Source: Victivallis vadensis
GTDB lineage: Bacteria > Verrucomicrobiota > Lentisphaeria > Victivallales > GWF2-50-93
Reading direction: 5' to 3'
Length of the DNA stretch: 11,211 nt
Assembly (NCBI GenBank): GCA_020718525.1
Contig: DYRX01000119.1
Span: 1 to 11,211 of the forward strand
The notes beneath the pieces are model-generated. The model was given only the letters and a program-made list of their open reading frames with translations. It did no database searches and was not told the DNA's origin. The translations under genes and the position numbers were made by a program. Shown here piece after piece: positions 7,658 through 11,211 of the stretch; the first letter of the stretch is position 1, and each line of letters opens with the position of its first letter.

Positions 7658-8104
7658 ATGAAAAACTCTGCAGATAAAATCATGGATAGGAGGCATGTCG
7701 CGGTCGCCGCCGCCGGAAAAGGGAAGTGATACGAGTACGTCTGCAATCTGGCGGTGTCACTGGAGCGGGAACAGACGCTTGGAGTTCTCCACGACTGTCT
7801 GATTTCAGCCGATGGTCCGGACGAGATGTCGGAGATCGGTTATTTAGACACCCCGCATGTCAAAATACTCCCTAAGAAAAGCATCGCAAAACTGCCTTGC
7901 AATCACAAGCACATGATCAGATCCCATGCGCTTCATGTCGCCGCCAATTCCCGTGGAGTGAAGTTCATCAGTGTGGCCCAACAAAAAAGGACGGCTCACC
8001 GGCGAGGAGCGGCAGGGGAGGTTCCGATCTCGGCAGGCGCATGCAAGATTACTCTCTACGGGGATGCCAAGAGGGACAGGGTATGCGTGAAACCTGACGA
8101 ATAG
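7658..8104 (+). pseudogene. unrecognised ORF with an internal stop
   Basis: From ATG 7658, 7 bases after the putative -10, the frame reads 23 codons (MKNSADKIMDRRHVAVAAAG onward), meets TGA at 7727-7729, and then stays open to TAG at 8102-8104, about 149 codons in all. The downstream part can start at GTG 7754 (116 residues) but has no ribosome site. Third positions in this frame are moderately GC-rich, and part of the sequence is plausible protein (EQTLGVLHDCLISADG, IGYLDTPHVKILP), but the C-terminal half is rich in Arg, Ala and His and also reads open in other frames. I recognise no family. The likeliest reading is a decayed accessory gene; chance openness is possible. Confidence 0.25.
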
Positions 8105-8141
8105 TGGTTAAAATTCTTCGGTATCTTCTTCATCTGTGGTC

Positions 8142-8936
8142 TCACTCCAATATCTCCTTCAGCAGACCTTCGGTTTCCTTTTCCATCGACAGTATGTCCT
8201 TTTTTATTTCATCCAGCCTTCTCAAAGGCTTGTATTTGTAGAAATACTTCGTGAAGTTTATCTCATACCCTACCTTGTCCTTACCCCTGTCCATTTAGGC
8301 ATCTGGAACGTGAGGCAGGACTTCCTTCTTGAAATATGCGTCAATGTCGTCCTTCAAGGGGATTTTCTCGTAGTCCCTCAAAGATGAATCAACTTTGTTG
8401 GAGTTCACAGCGTGTGTCTTCCCTTTCTCCCCTTTTCCATTCTCGACAAGAGGACGCTCCACAGTGACCTTGGTGTAGCCGAAATACTCGTTGTCGAATA
8501 TCTTGCAGAATTCGCCTTCTTTGAAGCCCGTATAAATGCCTGTTATCTTCCTTATCTGGTCATCGTCAATGTCTCTGCGCTTGTTTCCAAGGCTCTTTCT
8601 CATCTGCTTCCAGAAGTCCACTGCGTTTATCAGCTGGGCTTTCCCTTTTCGTGACTTCTTCTTGTTGTTCGTCACAATCCAAACATAGGTTGCAATGCCC
8701 GTGTTGTAGCACATTTCTGTCGGCAATGCCACAATCGCCTCGAGCCAGTCGTTCTCTATTATCCATTTCCTGATGTCGCTCTCGCCTGAGCCAGCATCTC
8801 CAGTGAATTGCGGTGAACCGTTGAAGATTATCGCTATCCTGATTCCAATATTATTTAAGTGGGTGCTTGATGTGCTTGCACCCTCCATCTTTGAAATAAT
8901 ATGTTGGAGGAACATCAAAGCCCCGTCTGATTGTGC
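8142..8936 (-). pseudogene. hsdM: remnant of type I restriction-modification methyltransferase, C-terminal part
   Basis: The C-terminal half of HsdM, the N6-adenine methyltransferase subunit of type I restriction-modification systems. Recognisable blocks in order are SDGALMFLQHIISKM, RIAIIFNGSPQFTGDAGSGE, WIIENDWLEAIVALP, YNTGIATYVWIVTN, MRKSLGNKRRDI and FGYTKVTVERPL, all family-typical. Two defects make it dead. The gene begins abruptly near 8930, so the SAM-binding region and the catalytic NPP[FY] motif are missing. There is also a TAA at 8295-8297 directly after VPDA, where the family has Trp. In the same frame beyond it, 50 codons continue (DKVGYEINFTKYFYKYKPL onward) to the natural TGA at 8142-8144. 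The short sequence upstream of 8936 in this frame does not look like HsdM. No intact hsdS or hsdR is present. Confidence 0.9.
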
Positions 8937-9034
8937 TTCATGTCGTCTGGAAGTAAAAAATGTGGATAGCCTAAAGACCGTCGCGGAATCAGGCAATACT
9001 ATAGCAAGAAGGAGTTTAAAGCAAAGAATTGAGC
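8937..9034. other. short spacer at the hsdM break point
   Basis: About 100 bases between the point where HsdM similarity stops and the GH4 terminator. The minus-strand frame stays open to about 9044 but its residues do not match the HsdM family. I see no gene, promoter or inverted-repeat end of a mobile element here, so how the 5' half of hsdM was lost is not visible. Confidence 0.5.
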
Positions 9035-9080
9035 TCAAAAACACCTGGGAATTTAGAATCTAGAGGATCTTAAATTTCCC
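9035..9080 (-). terminator. rho-independent terminator of the GH4 operon
   Basis: On the minus strand a long imperfect hairpin (arms GGGAAATTTAAGATC and its near-complement, plus coordinates 9047-9080) is followed by AGGTG and then five T residues (plus 9037-9041). The stem contains the GH4 stop codon at 9053-9055, so the last codons and the terminator overlap. The stem is AU-rich in the middle with small bulges but is capped by three G-C pairs at its base. Position and orientation fit termination of the minus-strand glycosidase operon. Confidence 0.55.
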
Positions 9081-10414
9081 AAATGATTTTTATGGGCGGA
9101 GAAAAGTTCTTGCACAGCTTCTCCAAGTGCATCCAAGTCGTGATGAAGCGGATGCGCCATCGCCGCCTGCATGAGAATCTTCTTGTCGCGTTTCAGCGCG
9201 GCGTCAACAGTCAGCTTTGCGGAGAGCCAGACGGATTTGATTGTTCCTGTCAAAGTTTCCGGAAGATCCCCCGCCGCCAGTGGAATTGCTCCTACCGCCG
9301 AAAGAACCGCGCCTGTCTCCACTATCGCATCGTTGGGAAGATAGGGGACAGCTCCATTGTTAATCACGTTGACTGTCTCGAATTTCCTTGTGTCGTTTGC
9401 AATTGCGCTGATTGCACCAATTGCCTGATCCCCGTGCGCCGCATCTTCGACATCGTGTGGAAGAATTGTAGAAGTCCCGTTCTTCAACTGCGCTCTTATG
9501 GCATTCCGTTTTTCTGCGGCAAGATTCTGAAGCCAGCGGGATCTCTCCATGTGGCCTGGCCTACCATGAGATTTGAATACTTTGCCAAGATTGTAGTAGT
9601 ACCGCGCATAATAGACCGAACCTGGAAGCAGTCCGAAAAGTTTGTACAGCCTGCACGCGTCCGCCTCGACCTCATTCAAATATTTAGTCTCGTCAATCGT
9701 CTCATATCCTGCCCGACCGCTCAAATCTGCCGAGTCTATGAGACCGTCAATTCCGTCATAGACATTTTGTGTTCCGTGAAGCAGTCTGACACACCAGGTG
9801 CAGTGGTTTACTCCGCTGACCAGCGCCTCTATCTCGGGAGATTTTTTTGGTGATATTCCTAATAGCTTGCAGGCAAGCCATTTAACTCCATATACTCCGT
9901 CGCAGAGACCGATGCTCCTTTCATGTCCAGCCCTTATCGAAGCGTCAGTCGCCATATTTGTCGGATTCGTGTAGTTTATCAGCCATGCGGAAGGACACTT
10001 TTTTCTGATCCTTCCAGCGATTTCAAAAACTGTAGGGACTGTCCTCAATCCCATGAAAATTCCGCCCAGTCCGACTGTCTCGTTCCCGAGAAGTCCATAT
10101 TTTTCCGGAACAGTCTCGTCAATGTAGCGCCCATCCAAGCCTCCTCCGCATCTTATGCATGAGAGGACAAAATCGGCTCCGTCAAGAGCTGTGTCCAGTT
10201 CTTTATGACTGCTGAATTCAAGATTCAATCCGTCGTTCAAGGCCCCTGCCCTCCCCCATCCGTGCATGAGCTTGAGATTTTCTTCGTCAATGTCATATAG
10301 AGCTATTTCGCTGTCTGCAAGACGTCCGTTGCGCGCCTCTGATGCGATTGAGGAAAACATTGAGGTCATGTAGTGGGAAGCAGCGCCAATTATGCAGATT
10401 TTGATTCCAGGCAT
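9053..10414 (-). CDS. glycoside hydrolase family 4 (NAD- and metal-dependent alpha/beta-glycosidase)
   Basis: Intact GH4 enzyme of 453 residues, the usual length. GH4 enzymes cleave glycosides by a redox mechanism that uses NAD+ and a divalent metal such as Mn2+ and are cytoplasmic; there is no signal peptide here. The N-terminal Rossmann fold shows IKICIIGAAS (4-13) with D41 in LYDIDEE as the NAD-ribose acidic residue. INYTNPTN (146-153) is the substrate-side N-P-x-N motif. GLCDGV (169-174) supplies the metal ligand C171, and GVNH (201-204) the ligand H204. VPYLPNDAIVE (356-366) is the conserved C-terminal block. Substrate cannot be fixed: 6-phospho-glucosidase, alpha-galactosidase and alpha-glucuronidase types all share this frame. 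The start ATG has GGAG only 3 bases upstream and AGGA 9 upstream, overlapping the previous stop. It lies 11 bases downstream of the DUF4091 gene, so the two are co-transcribed. Confidence 0.93.
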   Translation of the reverse strand: MPGIKICIIGAASHYMTSMFSSIASEARNGRLADSEIALYDIDEENLKLMHGWGRAGALNDGLNLEFSSHKELDTALDGADFVLSCIRCGGGLDGRYIDETVPEKYGLLGNETVGLGGIFMGLRTVPTVFEIAGRIRKKCPSAWLINYTNPTNMATDASIRAGHERSIGLCDGVYGVKWLACKLLGISPKKSPEIEALVSGVNHCTWCVRLLHGTQNVYDGIDGLIDSADLSGRAGYETIDETKYLNEVEADACRLYKLFGLLPGSVYYARYYYNLGKVFKSHGRPGHMERSRWLQNLAAEKRNAIRAQLKNGTSTILPHDVEDAAHGDQAIGAISAIANDTRKFETVNVINNGAVPYLPNDAIVETGAVLSAVGAIPLAAGDLPETLTGTIKSVWLSAKLTVDAALKRDKKILMQAAMAHPLHHDLDALGEAVQELFSAHKNHLGNLRSSRF

Positions 10415-10425
10415 GATCTCCGGTC

Positions 10426-11211
10426 CTATTTGACGTTTGACGCTGTCAATATCGCGTCTATCAGGCGAGTTCTGGCGACATCGAGCTTCCTGTCGTCGTC
10501 GAGGGTTGCTTCGAAGATCGAGAGACCAATGCGCTCCTCGTTCGAAAGCTTGCTCTCGGCAAGAAGAATCTTAAGATCGTCGAGAAGCTCCTGCCTCCCT
10601 TTTCCATCTTTGACAAGGGTTTCATATACCTCGACATAGCGCCGGTCGTCAACGCCTTCCCTGAAGGCTTCGTAGGCGGGCGTGGCTATGGGCTTGCCAA
10701 GCCAGCACGGCAGAATAACGCAGGCATCCGACTGGTCGCCGTCGAGATCGTTGTACGGATTTTCTTTTTTCCATCTCGATGCCCAGCCATATGTGCCGTC
10801 GGCTCCGTATCTCCATGGATTGAATCCGCAGTTGAAACGGCATGAACCAGGCTGGTTCCTCCCGGTAAAAGTCGCATACGTGAACATTTTATATCCATGT
10901 TTCCGGCACCACTCCCCGTTTTTTGCAAAATTCCCGTTGCAGGAAAGAATGTCTATCATCCCCTCATATTTAATCGCATTTTCGTGCAGGTTCAGAGAGA
11001 CACCAAATTTTTTGAGGGAAGGCGCGTTTTCGTTGACCTGCCTGAAAAGCCTATCTTTAAGATCTTTGAAGCGATCCAGATTCAGAACCGCCTCGTCTAT
11101 GGTGACACAGAAGTTTTTCGGATAACGCCCGTCTTTCACGCGTTCTTCGATCATTTTAAGAGCCTTCACGACGTTCTCGTCGCCCCCAAGGTGCTCTGCA
11201 ACGGAATATCC
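10426..11211 (-). CDS. DUF4091-type glycoside hydrolase, C-terminal part (cut by window edge)
   Basis: The frame is open to the last base of the window, so the gene starts outside; 261 residues are visible, ending at TAG 10426-10428. An in-frame GTG at 11169 is not needed as a start because the coding text upstream continues naturally (GYSVAEHLGGDENVVKAL). The visible part looks like the second half of a TIM-barrel glycosidase followed by the DUF4091 tail: FCVTIDE near the edge is a plausible acidic barrel residue, FNPWRYGADGTYGW and ENPYNDLDGD form the aromatic and acidic cleft segment, and PIATPAYEAFREGVDDRRYV is the family's signature ending (P-x-x-x-x-x-[YW]-E-A-x-R-E-G-[VI]-D-D-x-R-Y). 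Substrate is unknown. Coupling to the GH4 gene 11 bp downstream suggests the two act on the same glycan, one releasing units and the other processing the imported sugar. Confidence 0.72.
   Translation of the reverse strand, partial: GYSVAEHLGGDENVVKALKMIEERVKDGRYPKNFCVTIDEAVLNLDRFKDLKDRLFRQVNENAPSLKKFGVSLNLHENAIKYEGMIDILSCNGNFAKNGEWCRKHGYKMFTYATFTGRNQPGSCRFNCGFNPWRYGADGTYGWASRWKKENPYNDLDGDQSDACVILPCWLGKPIATPAYEAFREGVDDRRYVEVYETLVKDGKGRQELLDDLKILLAESKLSNEERIGLSIFEATLDDDRKLDVARTRLIDAILTASNVK

Noticed and set aside
7727..7729. TGA read as an amino acid (recoded or selenocysteine)
   Set aside because: TGA is the natural stop of holA, of the glycosidase frames and of the hsdM relic in this window, and no supporting RNA element is seen.
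7695..7802. 35-codon ORF starting right after AGGAGG
   Set aside because: The purine run is only one base from the ATG, too close for initiation, and the sequence is Ser/Pro/Arg-rich with no recognisable feature.
1..11211. CRISPR array, transposase or phage module
   Set aside because: No regularly spaced direct repeats, no DDE or recombinase motifs, and no phage structural genes were found on either strand.

Overview
The window looks like a chromosomal segment from a free-living or gut-associated bacterium of the PVC type (Lentisphaerota, Kiritimatiellota or Verrucomicrobiota). The reasons are indirect: about 50% GC, very long secreted glycosidases carrying CBM9-like tails, a DUF4091-type glycosidase next to a GH4 enzyme, and a divergent HolA. 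No rRNA or marker gene is present, so this placement is an inference.

Left part (1-973): AT-rich DNA with no convincing intact gene. It holds a possible eroded coding remnant (334-657), a terminator-like hairpin (734-762) and a roughly 107-bp imperfect inverted repeat (762-868). Then comes a tightly packed plus-strand operon: holA (DNA polymerase III delta subunit, 974-2071), a polytopic membrane protein overlapping it by ATGA (2068-2574), and a very large exported glycoside hydrolase of GH42-like architecture with two C-terminal CBM9-like domains (2588-7368). The last gene is broken by a one-base frame change near 6870, inside the second CBM9-like domain.

Middle (7369-9050): a stretch of debris. 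It contains short palindromes, a perfect 9-bp inverted repeat that covers a promoter-like sequence (7624-7651), an unrecognised ORF with an internal stop (7658-8104), and on the minus strand the C-terminal half of hsdM, the type I restriction-modification methyltransferase. That hsdM has lost its 5' half and has an in-frame TAA where a Trp codon is expected. Whatever restriction-modification locus was here is dead.

Right part (9035-11211): a minus-strand operon made of a DUF4091-type glycoside hydrolase (cut by the window edge) followed 11 bp later by an intact GH4 NAD/metal-dependent glycosidase. It ends in a hairpin plus T-tract that covers the GH4 stop codon. The two glycan-degradation loci converge on the dead restriction region.

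Functionally the window is mostly glycan breakdown: a secreted multidomain glycosidase, a DUF4091 glycosidase and a GH4 enzyme that probably acts on intracellular sugars. I found no convincing new defence or mobile system. The best second-look items are the frameshifted CBM tail, the hsdM relic, the promoter-embedding palindrome with its orphan ORF, and the uncharacterised membrane protein coupled to holA.
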